The position numbers and the translations under genes are program-made. From positions 46,951,702-47,015,701 of the forward strand of contig JACGWO010000002.1 in the NCBI GenBank assembly GCA_034509735.1: a stretch of DNA of 64,000 bases, in the 5' to 3' direction. The notes below the pieces were generated by a model that saw only the letters and a list, made by a program, of their open reading frames with translations, was not told the origin of the DNA and made no database searches. Below, one piece after another: positions 51,301 through 62,267 of this stretch. This stretch comes from Sesamum alatum (Eukaryota; Streptophyta; Magnoliopsida; Lamiales; Pedaliaceae). Position 1 is the first letter of the stretch; each line of letters opens with the position of its first letter.

Positions 51301-52850
51301 TATATAGCCAATAATGACTTTAGGACCAACCTGGGGTGTGTTGCACACCGAACCATTCACAGTCACCTTCCCTTGAAAAATCAGCTCCTCGCTACTTCTC
51401 CTAGATGCCACTGTCAATCAAACCATTTACATAAGAAATGTATGCATAAATAAATATGATCACACCTAATAATCCAACATGAGGTCCATCACCAGTACGA
51501 GGTCACAGGGGGTACATGCATAAGTAGCCCAAATATTAGAGAGGCTAGTCTCCAATAAAAGCTAGCATCCATTTAACTATATGAGATAGAATCTTTAAGT
51601 TCGCAAACACGTCAAATTATCTAAACATAAGCACTTCTGCATCTTGGATGCATTGTGCATTCATGATGCATAACATTATTTCAGAAGTTCATTTTCAATT
51701 TATCGTTTGTATAATCAGCCGTTTTTAAGAGGAACCCACATTGAGAGAAAGAGATTATATTCTGATGCTGTAGTATCTTATAAATGTATTTAATGACTAA
51801 AATATCAAAAAATTACGAAGTTTCTTTCCTTATTTCAGAGTCATGTTTCTTGTTGGTGGGAAATGAAGACTACTTTTCTATTTAGTAGTTCCAATGAGCT
51901 TTGCATACCAAAGGAAACCCTTGTCAACCGCCCGAAAACATTTGGCCTAAAGGTTGCATTGTGTTTGAATTCAAAGAACTGGATCATGGAATCGGCTAGA
52001 TACCTACTCCAATTTGAATTAAGTATTTCTAAACTTAATATCAAGGCATCGATTACTTGGGGGTGAGAACAAATACAATGTCAGGATTTTGCTCTAATCT
52101 AAATATATATTTTACCTTGAGATATATACGTACCCTGTGATGTACGTCTGCTCTAATCAAATGATCAAATATAATAGGGCAGCCACACGGCAGAATATTC
52201 ATCATTTCTGAGAATTCACAGGTCTAAAATGTATAACAACATTTAGAATGCATGCTGAACGATAATAACAAGCAACTTATATCAGCACAACATGGCAGAA
52301 CAAGAATATCACACTGTACAGACCCAAATGCAAAACAAAAGAAATTCATAGGAATTACCTCCTGCAAGCAGCCAGCACCTTGGCGAGCCGTTGCGGAGGC
52401 TCCCGGAACCTCTCATTATAAAACCTCCGAGCCGCCTTCGAGTACTTGGGCTCAGCCGAGGGAGCTGCCTGCTTGACTTTATTAGCAGCACTCTTAACAT
52501 CCTTCTTCTTCTTTTTCTGCGTATTCTTGATTGCGCCATGGCTTTAAGGTACGGCTCGGCGGCGACGTCCGGAGCGTGAGATTGCCATTTTCGTCTCTGA
52601 CAATCCACGGGATGAAGAGCTGGTCCCCTAGTTCGACAGTCGGAGAATCCGAAGAATCCGACTCGGGGGCGGAGGGTTTTGGTAACTGGGGTTTGGGCTT
52701 AGGAGGGGGCAAATTTGATGTGAATTCGGCGGTGGTGGTGGAGAAAGACGAGGTAACGAATGTACGGAGGCGGCGGGAGGGGAGGATGAAGGAGGTCCTG
52801 GAGAGATGGAGGGTTGTGAAAGCGGTGGCTGCCGCCGCTATCGTCGCCAT
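48343..52850 (-). CDS. SVR1: SVR1-like plastid pseudouridine synthase (RsuA/RluB family), with indels
   Basis: Ten exons on the minus strand: 52850-52359, 51410-51331, 51148-51047, 50952-50880, 50765-50672, 50572-50524, 50342-50192, 49481-49425, 48846-48791 and 48403-48343. The enzyme converts uridine to pseudouridine in plastid rRNA; loss of SVR1 in Arabidopsis alters plastid rRNA processing. The N-terminus (MATIAAAATAFTT, Ser/Arg-rich) looks like a transit peptide; an in-frame ATG at 52883 is an alternative. The S4 domain spans exons 1-2 (PQRLAKVLAA, ASRRSSEELIFQGKVTVNG). The catalytic Asp is in VGRLDVATTGLI (exon 5). HEGRNHEVRELVKNAG and RVRIGGFRLP follow. The last exon ends LKALGWKS. The frame breaks by single bases near 52535-52542, 52366 and 51090; exons 2 and 4-10 are clean. 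Either assembly error or decay could explain this. Confidence 0.92.
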
Positions 52851-52885
52851 CTTCGCCGGTAGTTTTGAGCGAAATGAGATCACTC

Positions 52886-53852
52886 TCAGTCTCAGTGTGT
52901 TTAGCTGGGGATAAAGTTCACTTTTGATATACTATAAATATATATATATATATATTTGTTAAATAAATTAAAATTCTCATAATAATAATAATAATATATT
53001 TATAGGAGTATTATTTCCATATACTAATATAATATATATACATATATATTTTTCACTCATAAACGAAGTCATTTTTGTAATACCATACCACTAAATTATT
53101 ATTTTTTTCAATAGTTGAAGTCATTTTGTAATACCATACCACTAAATTATTATTTTTTTCAATAGTTGTGCCGCGCCCTCTCTTAAGATGTGATACAATT
53201 GCACATAAATTTATATAATTTAAAAATTACATCTAATATTCCTGACATTAATTTCATCCAACAAATATTTCCCAATTAGTTAAATTCAAAAAAGTTGTTA
53301 ATATTAAAACAACCAAATATTTTCTTAAGTTAATACTCTTTATTCTTTTGCATGCATTGATAATTTATGAATAAAGGATTCCTAACAAGATAAGAAGTGC
53401 ATGACAAACATGAGAAATAGCTGATTGAAAAGCTCAAGTATTCGATGAGACATAGCGTACTCTTATTCTCAGGACAGGCACAACTTTTAGGCCAAATCAA
53501 GAGCATCTTTTGTGCCTTGTTATAAATATGCAAAAAACCAGTAAAAGAAACGCCTACAACATTGCACATTATGCACAATGAGAACCGATACAAGTTGTAT
53601 TAGCGGCAGTCCATCTACATCTGAAACAACGTTATTCTACATCCCTGGGGAAGCATTGGAGACGACGGGTTTGGCAGTATGTTAAGTATAAATATTTCCA
53701 AGCTAAAAAAACGAGTATTTCCATAACGTGTTGGGCGAACTAAGCTCTTTCTTGGAACCTGCAATAGAGGAGGGAACGTAAGTTCATGGATAAAACACAT
53801 CTTTGTTTAACTATATGAAGCAATATGGTTAGATACACAAAGCTTACGCATA
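52886..53852. other. Gap between SVR1 and SDP6
   Basis: Contains a TA/TAA-rich stretch, a 52-bp tandem duplication (53065-53167) and, at 53185-53300, a piece like the sub-terminal part of the MULE-like element at 59398. A Helitron-like start (ATACTAATATA near 53022) is possible but weak. No gene. The end next to 53853 should be SDP6 3' UTR. Confidence 0.5.
53065..53167. repeat. 52-bp tandem duplication
   Basis: Copies 53065-53116 and 53117-53167 differ by one T in a T run. Each begins GAAGTCATTTT and ends CAATAGTT. Confidence 0.9.
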
Positions 53853-56800
53853 CTAGCTGTGTTTGCCATCGTGAAACTGAGCGTTTCTTGATGACTTGAA
53901 GGTTTCCAGAAACTCTGTAGCCTTTTGTAGTTCCTTCTTTTGCCTGGACTTATCCCATTTGTGTTCAGAGGCCAATATTTCAATGACACGAGGTACTGCC
54001 CTCCTGGCAGCATCAGTGTCCAGAAAAGCAAGACAGACCTTCTGGCTATGAAGTCCACGCTGATTCGCAGTACTCATACCGGGCACAGTAATGCTACCTC
54101 AGCTTCTTAGGATGGGTATCCATGGCAGTCGCTTCCCCATGTTTTCATTCTGAAGTTCAAACGTTTAAGAATTTATTCATTTATCGGTTTTATATCCATG
54201 ATAGTCCCAAGGAGTATGTGACTAAAGTTATGGCAGATGTCAACCAATCAAGAGAGGTCAAAATTACGTCACAACTCCAAAGACAGATGCAAGCACGTTC
54301 ATCAGCTTCAGAAGGGTTATCAAAACCATATAGACATCTTCAAAGAAGAAAATGGAAAAAAATATTGTCAGGCAAGTAGAAATCAGAATAGAGGGACGAG
54401 CAAAACCTGAGCAATAGCAGCCACTCGTTCTGCAAAAGTTACCATAGGCATGTGATAAATGCTTTGCTGCAGTAGTGTCCATTACACCTGGAACAACTTT
54501 TCCACCATACGATCTCTTCATGCGCACATACTGCTGAGCTAGTATGGTGAAAGATGCAGGATCCCATCCATCAGCACTACAAGTTGTAGGTTGTATGTCA
54601 CCGCACCTTGTTTGTCGGGCTCAACTTTGCGGACTCTATAGCATGCATCAACTGCATCTCTCTGCCATTGCTGAAAGTGGTTCTAGTAAGCACAGAACAG
54701 CTGATGGAAAAGATCTAACACAAAGTTTTACAAATAGGTGAAAGACTGAAAAAGATGAGGACTGACAGCTACTTGTCCTCATCGGTTGTGGGATGGAAAG
54801 ACATTTCAGAAGCCTTTTAGGCTTTTTAGCAAGAACAAGAATCAAGATTTCGAACACTCAGTTAAATTTCATCTTGGCAAAGTGACTTTACCTTCTATTA
54901 TGTAGTCCACTTTCGCCCGTAATTGTAACTAAAACCAGGAAAATCTCACACACAACATGATCCTGGAGATGCTCTCTGTACTTTTAGCTCTAGGATCCAT
55001 AGCCAATGGTCGAATGCCACTCCATGCTGACAAAACATCCGTGCGCCGCACCTAAATAATCATCATGAATATTGACTATAAGAAAAAAGACATTGAATAA
55101 CTCAAAACAAGAATAAAGAAACCAAAAGAGAACTAAAATCGTAACCATCCATTCTCCTCTCAAAACAAGTAAAAATAATTTCTCCAGGAAAGCTTCACAA
55201 ACACTAGACAGTATACTTAAGAGACAAGAAGTTGACTAATCCTCTTAACTACGTATTCATCAACAAAGTAACACCACAACACTTGCATTAAATTTCCAAA
55301 ATTGCATGTGGACAAAGCAGAACTATGTCTTAGTTTCAAAAGCAGATTCAGTATTCATCTAAATATATCCTAAGAACCAGTTCACGCGAAACCACAGGTT
55401 AAAGCCCTCTTATTGATCATGCAGCTCCACCAAATGACCAGATGATTTCGCCTTCATCTAGATCGCCCTAGTATCATCAATCAAAAGGCTTGACTATAAG
55501 AAACATAGACTTATGGTATTGGTACAGTTAAGGGCAAGTAACATAATAGAATGAGCAAAAACTCTCCAGCACCGAATTTGAAAGAATTAAAGCTGGTAGA
55601 CACCTATGGTAAAGTTATGATGTAAGATAACCAACCATAATAGTCCAGCTTGAAAGCTGAGTCAATGGCTTTTGCCCCATCTGTCTGAATGGTGATGGTT
55701 TACTATGTTTATGAGTAATAACCACGGTGTTGAAACTATGCTAAGCTCCAGACACACAAACAGAAAAAAAGTTGAAAAAAATTCAATTTGTCAGTGTTAT
55801 CTTGCTGCAGAAGACATCCAAAAATGCGCAGACAGACAGATATGAAAGAAAATGGTTCATTTTGGTATGCCAATGGTTATTTAGATACTATTCTGTCCTC
55901 TTCCTCGAAAAATGAAACGGAGAAAGAAAGATAATGATCATTGAAAAGAAAATGAGAGAGTCATCATGAATATTGTCAAGAAGATATTGCACATTTAGCA
56001 ACCATTTTCACTGAATACATACAGAAAGGTGGCATTTTTGGGTCCTTGAAGGAGGACTGAATTGTGAAATTGAGGGGGGACAAAATAAGAAAAAAAGATA
56101 AGCAAAAAACTAGGTTAATTACAACCCCATAATGGTAATTTCAAAATGGAGAAGGGTTTAGTCAGTAATGACTCTACTTCCAACGGAGGTACTTGTATTT
56201 GACAATCTTTTTGTGGTTATTTATTTATTTATTTTCAAGTGGGGATAATTTGGTGATTTTACACTCTCCAGAAACTTGGATGGGAGGCGTTTTTCATTTT
56301 AAAAGAGAAAAACACATGATCTGCAGTTACACTAATTCTTAAGGGAGGTCTTTGTAATTAACCCTAAAAACTCCACAATAATACTTGCTTATTCATATAA
56401 ATTGACAAACCTTAACATTGAGGTAATCAGAGATGGCATCTAAGATAAATTCAATCTCATCCTCATGAGGTTCTGGTAGCATGGTAATACTGGTGTTTGA
56501 GTCGGTGGTGCCAGCAACTGTTCTCCCTAGCCAAGGAAGCATGAACACAACACGGCCATCCTTAGTTTTGGGAACAATCAAGCCCATTCCTTCTGGAGAA
56601 TAATAATCAGGAAGCACAATATGGACACCACTGCTGGGACAGATGATCGGCTTTGCTTCCTTGTCTACCATCTTCCTGACAGAGTCGCAGAATGGACCAG
56701 CAGCATTTACCACAACTTTTGCATATGTATCAAACTCCTTTCCTGCACACTTCGACAAAGTAAGATTTCAAAGAGCAAATTAATCACACTAACAGGCTCT

Positions 56801-59256
56801 CACTGCAAAAACTTAGAATGTGGTAGCAACCAGTAAAGGCATGGCGACACATTCAGAGTAAGAGAGTTTGAAGAGTGGAATTGATAAAGTAATAACCATC
56901 GAATATACAGAAGTAGATTGATGCAAATCTTTAAATTGCCTATTCAGTCCCCTTTTGATGTTGAGATATCGAAATTTAAAGTAAAAGATAATTGATGGTC
57001 TTCTTTCGTGATATTCCTTATGGCAAATGAGGATACTGAGTGTGGTCAATGACAATAAGAATAATGACTTCACATATCACTGACAACGGTGAATCAAAAG
57101 CCCTGAATAACACTATAGCATCAAGAAAGATGGTTAACTTCATCAAGAAGTATAAAGCATTTTAAACTCAAGAGAGGGAAGAAAGCACACCTAAAGAATA
57201 CTCTATATTTAAACTAAAGTTTACATAATCTGGACAGAAACAAGGTATTACCGGAAGATGGTATCTCTACAGTAACCCTATATGTTGACAGACTTGCTAT
57301 CATGTTATGAATGTTTTTACCTGATAAGTTGTTTCTTATACGAGCACCTATTATCCGTCCAGTGCCCTCGTCCCTAAGAAAGGATACTACTTCTGCATGA
57401 TTGAGTACAGCTGCACCAGCTAAAGCAGCAGTGCATGCTAATGCCACATTTAGACGTGAGTCGTTCATCTGTCCATCATAATAAACCACAGCTCCTTTCA
57501 AGCTCCGATCTTTTCCCTTTCTTGCTAGTGTGGGAAATAGTTCAACTGACTCCTGTGCTGAATAGTATCTGGACAAGTGTAGCAGGCGTCGGCCAGCTAC
57601 CAGATCATACATTTTCAACCCCATCCAGTAGTAAATCACCTCAAACCAGTTAAAGCACGGTGTCATGCATGGCAGAGCATGGCAGAGGTGGGGAGCATTG
57701 TCAATAACTTGTTTACGCTCCTCAAGCGCATGGAAGACCAGTTTTAACTGTCCATAATCTAAGTTAAAAACAGCTTTCTCCAAATAGCGAACCCCTGAAA
57801 TAATAAATTGAAATATAAGCACCAGAGAGCAAAAGCCGCATAAGAATAATCATAAATATATCGTAGAAGTATAAATTATAGAAAAACAAAGGAGTAATCC
57901 GATGTTTCTACTAATTTCCACAAACAGATTGAAGGACATCAATAGACTTCAGACAGCAATTGTACATGGCATATTTAGTTGTCACAAAATCAGTTCCAGT
58001 GCAAATATTACGATCCTGTTCATGGAAGTCCGAGTCAGCACCATTTGGGATAGGATAGGAAGATTAAAATTTTGTCTACATAACTAATGAAGAATGTCTA
58101 AAGCAAGCCACCAAACTCAAGCAATAGACCTTGTCATTCATGCCCAAGCTGCAGTAAATAATGACAAATGACTGGCATCAAGTTCAACAAGTTCAACTAA
58201 AGTAAACTCATAAACGACTAAGCAGGCAAATTTAAGAAATGTACCAGTTATTGGGACTAATGCTTCACTCAGTGATATTAACTTGCAGATAGACAAATGA
58301 ATGAAATACAGAAATAGGTCCTAAGAAAACAGAAAACTCTGCAGAGCCCTACTCAATTGAACAGCGTTTTGCTTAATCGCAGCAAGATTTAATCCATCTA
58401 TCCTAGTATCACGTTTTCAGAAAAGTCCATCCACCCACCTGATCACACAAAAACCAGCTTCCCACAACTCAAGTTAAGGTCTAAAATATACGGCATCATC
58501 GACACAGCCTAACCAAGGTGTTTATTAGATCTCTCTCCTTGCTGACACCTAAGTTCATTTTTTTTCTAAATATGATCACATAACAGCATCTGCAAGCACC
58601 ATCAGTTCTCTAGAAGCATATATACATACCAAAAGTCCTGCAAATTGAAAAGCACAAATTAAGATCTATATGTTAACATCATCACTCAAAGACTTTAACC
58701 TCTGTTCTTCCCCCTTATACATATCAAGAAGGTATCAATTATATCCTGATAAGATAGTACATGACGGTACAAAGGGGTCTTAATGCCCCACCACATTGCC
58801 TGGATCATAACAGGTACAATTATCAATACACAAAGTACAACACAATGCAATGCAAAGTACTAATTTACACAGAACTTAAAAATGCGAACCTCCATGAATG
58901 AGTTTAGTAGACCTCGACGAAGTCCCAGATGAGAAATCCTCGCGCTCCACAAGCCCAACACGAAGCCCCCGCGTGGCGGCGTCGAGCGCGACACCGCAGC
59001 CGGTGGCGCCGCCGCCGACAACGAGTATGTCAAGGGGGTTAACAGAGCTAGACCCCATCAAAGCCGACTCCTGGACGGCCCTTGAGGGGACGGCAGCAAA
59101 AGGGTCCGCAATTCTCTGCTTAATGGCGGTAAATGAAGAGCCACCGATGCCGCGGTCGCTGGAGGCGATTGATGGATCACCGAGCACGGTGAAGTACGCG
59201 CCTCCGGCCACGGCGGAGACTGCGCAGAGACGGCGGAGGCGTATGGAGGCGGCCAT
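53853..59256 (-). CDS. SDP6: Mitochondrial FAD-dependent glycerol-3-phosphate dehydrogenase, last exons with indels
   Basis: Six exons: 59256-58890, 57794-57321, 56742-56411, 55051-54892, 54670-54407 and 54149-53853, all GT-AG. The enzyme oxidises glycerol-3-phosphate to dihydroxyacetone phosphate on the inner mitochondrial membrane and passes electrons to ubiquinone. SDP6 in Arabidopsis supports seedling growth on storage oil. The start at 59256 gives an Arg-rich presequence ([15 protein letters not shown]); an in-frame ATG at 59382 is further upstream. The FAD fold GGGATG is at residues 81-86, then [11 protein letters not shown]. Exon 3 has [13 protein letters not shown] and [10 protein letters not shown]. 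Exons 1-3 are clean. Exons 4-6 are recognisable ([58 protein letters not shown]) but contain many one-base insertions and deletions. Expected length is a little over 600 residues. Confidence 0.92.
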
Positions 59257-59397
59257 GGGGAAAGAAGTGATCAGAATCTGGAGTACGTGAGAGAAATGGA
59301 TTAATGTAGTTATGGAAGTGGTCTTGTATGCCCGTTTCTCGCCGCGCTGCGTTGGAAATTGGACACGGGAAGGAGGTGGCATATGCTTTTCAAATTA
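59257..59397 (-). promoter_or_regulatory. Short SDP6 upstream region
   Basis: Only ~140 bp separate the SDP6 ATG from the MULE-like element, so part of the promoter may lie within or beyond that insertion. No clear TATA box was identified. Confidence 0.4.
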
Positions 59398-60229
59398 GGG
59401 ATAATTACACTCCCCACCCTCAAAATTTGGTATAATTGCACATAGATCCCTTATAGTTTAAAAAATTATACTTAGTATGCTTACTTTTATTTTCATCCAA
59501 CAAATAGATTATTGAATTAATAACATTAACAAAAATTTGCTGCCATCAACAAAAAAAATTGAATGAAAATCCATTTTTTCCATTAACTGACTTATTGTAG
59601 ATCATATATATATTTTTCTAATCAAACTATCCTTATACATTTCACACATTTATGCATGTGAATTTGTACTTATATATAATTAAATTAAAATATAAGAGTA
59701 AATAGTGTAATATTTTCAATAAATTGCTACTTTTACCATTAAAGTATTATTATATAGTAATTATTAATTAATAAATAAATTCGATCGATAAAAATAAATT
59801 TAGCTCTTAACATATATATACTAAATTATATATATACTATATTATGTAATTTAAACTAAATATTCTATAAGACATATTATGATAACTCAATATCAATGTG
59901 ATAAAATAAATATAGTATTTACATCCCTTGTGATATTTTAATAATCGCAAAAAATATTCCCTATATTTTGTCTTTTTTGTCTAAGGCGTCCGTTTATTTC
60001 AATTCATTTTTATACATATTGGGCAAATTTGTATTTTTAGTTTTTCAATTTTTCATGTTTCTTTTTTGTTTGTTTTAGCAACTTATTATGGGTACAAAAG
60101 TAAATTTATTACTTTTGTTAGGGGGTCTTAACATCTTTTATAATCAAGGGTATTAGGTGTAATTTTCAAACCACAGGGGATTTACGTGTAATTATACCAA
60201 ACCTCAAGAGAGGGGAGTGTAATTATCCC
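59398..60229. mobile_element. MULE-like non-autonomous element with long inverted ends
   Basis: 832 bp. The left end GGGATAATTACACTCCCC and right end (complement) GGGATAATTACACTCCCC match exactly for 18 bases, and the likeness continues for ~60 bp (TTTGGTATAATT, CACRTARATCCC). The flanks TTCAAATTA and TTTTATTTA match at 6 of 9, which could be a decayed 9-bp Mutator-type duplication. No coding frame. It sits just upstream of SDP6. Related pieces lie at 4723-4757 and 53185-53300. Confidence 0.72.
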
Positions 60230-60609
60230 TTTTATTTATTGAAAATTGCAATCTATACCCCCAAAAATATGTATATTAGATATTAGGTACCAATATGGTC
60301 TAATTTAAGAATATTTATTCATTATTTGAAGTTGAATTCTTACTTTTAGCATGGTGAGTCAAATCTAAGGGCACAAAATTGAATTACTCCATCCTTAGGA
60401 ATCTTACAATTAGTGAAGAGAGAAGAGTGACTTGATAAAAAAATTCTCTCCTTCCTGAGAGTGGTTGCCTTGTGCATGTTTCTGGTTGTGTATGCTTTTG
60501 GTGGCTATTTCCTAGCCTGTGTTGTGTATCATTGTTTCCTTTAATGTATGTTCTTGCCTACTGTTTTGCATGAAAAGTGATATACTGAAGTTAGACTAGC
60601 ACTTCTCTT

Positions 60610-62260
60610 ATTTTGGAGGAGGCCTCTGGCATCGTCATCCTGCAATTAGCCTGGGCGAAGGTCTTGGGGATTGTAGTAGGACGTTGGTCGGTCGTCTCTT
60701 ATCGCATCGGCCTTTGCATTTTGAGTCGTTCAAGGGCTCCCTTATTCAAATTCTTCGGGCTTCTGGTGGGGTTGCTATTCGTAAGGTTTCGGATTCCCGA
60801 TTCTGTCTTATCTTCAACCACTCCGAGGACCTTCAACGAGTGTTGGACTTGCACCTGTGGATTTTTTTATCGCAATTTGCTTGTCCTCCAGCGCCTTAAC
60901 CCCTCTGAGGATCCACTTACGACGAGTTTGGATTGGAGTTTTCTCTTTGTTCATGTTCATGATCTCCCGTATGGGTTGCGCACTGTTGATGTTTTGCAGT
61001 TTATTGGGCTTATTTGTGTCGTTGGATGTCGATAATATTGAGCAACATATATCCTGGTTCGAATATGTTTGACTTCGGGTCAATATTAATATGTCCATGC
61101 CCTCAAGCATGGTGATGAGGTGGTGGTGCGATTCTCCTACGAGAGGCTCTCTAATTTATGTTACCTTTGTGGTAAATTGGGCCATAGCAGTCAGTTTTGT
61201 CATCTTCGTTTCCAGGAGAGCTTTGTTGATCCGGGTCCTCTCACTCCCTATGGTGCCTGGTTGCATGCGGCACGACTGCGCGCCGCTTGGGACCAGTTCT
61301 TGATATTGTTCGTCCGACTTATGTCCGACCATCTTCATTGGGTATAGAGGATTCACGACCGGTCTGTCGTGGTGCTAATAGTTTTGCGGACTTCCGTCGG
61401 CCGGAGGATTCTACATCGCATTATGATGAGGTGTCATTTGGTAGTATGGCGGCTCCAGTGGCGGCCCAGGAGCAATTACCCCACGTCCATGGGCGGTTGC
61501 TTGAGCAAGTTGGGCAGTTGGGAGGTTTTCCTCAACGGCTATTACGTGATGAGAGCAGTCAATTTGTTAGGCTGGCCTTTGTCGAATTAAAGGTCCATGG
61601 GTCTCCTCTAGGGCTGCAACAGATGCTTTATGAGCCTAATTCTTCTAGAAAGGGGATGGGCTTTGGGCCCATTGCTGCTAAGTCCTTGAGGCCTCCTAGG
61701 TTTCATGGGCCAACGGCTCTTCAGGTTGATGGAAATGGGTCTTTGTGATATAAGCTTGATGCATTCCCACTCAACCTCTGTTTTGGGTGAACCGACTCTT
61801 TCGCCGATGTTGGGTGAGGGCGGCCCATTGCAATATCTGGTGGCGATAGGGGATTTGGGGGATTCTGTGCACATCGATAAGGGGGTGTCAGTTCTAACAG
61901 CCTCGCCGTCTTTTCGTTTCCGTCTGAGTTGGCCAGTGAGTGTATTTCAACAGTACGAGATGTCATTGAGCTAAATCTTAACCTGGTTGATGTGTCCCCT
62001 TCGGATTTGCCATTATCCCTATCGTCTGAGGGGGATGCTACTATTTTGGGTGGCTCTGGCGGACGTCGTGTGCGGTTGCGTAGTGGGGGTCGTCGGTCTG
62101 GTATCGCGGTGGCTTCGTGTGTTGGCTCTGGTATGAAGAAGATGCCTCCCTCACTCCTTTATGTGTGGTATGTTGTCGCGTCCATCTAAGCGGCCTTCTG
62201 TCGATCCGCAGTCAGAGATTAGTGGTTCTTTATCGGCGATGGCTGCGGTGCGGCCCCGCC
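60610..62260 (+). pseudogene. LINE ORF1 remnant (DUF4283 + zinc knuckle)
   Basis: DUF4283 begins near 60684 (LLSHRPLHFESFKGSLIQ) and continues in another frame near 60870 (NLLVLQRLNPSEDPLTT, then VHDLPYGLRT). After a further shift, CYLCGKLGHSSQFC near 61160 is a CX2CX4HX4C knuckle. The remainder, in a further frame from 61287, is low in similarity. ORF1 of plant L1 elements binds RNA. At least three frame changes make this copy inactive. Confidence 0.8.
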
Positions 62261-62267
62261 AGTCGCC

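Noticed and set aside
59257..59382. Upstream in-frame start for SDP6
   Set aside because: The start at 59256 gives a typical mitochondrial presequence; the added residues look like translated leader.
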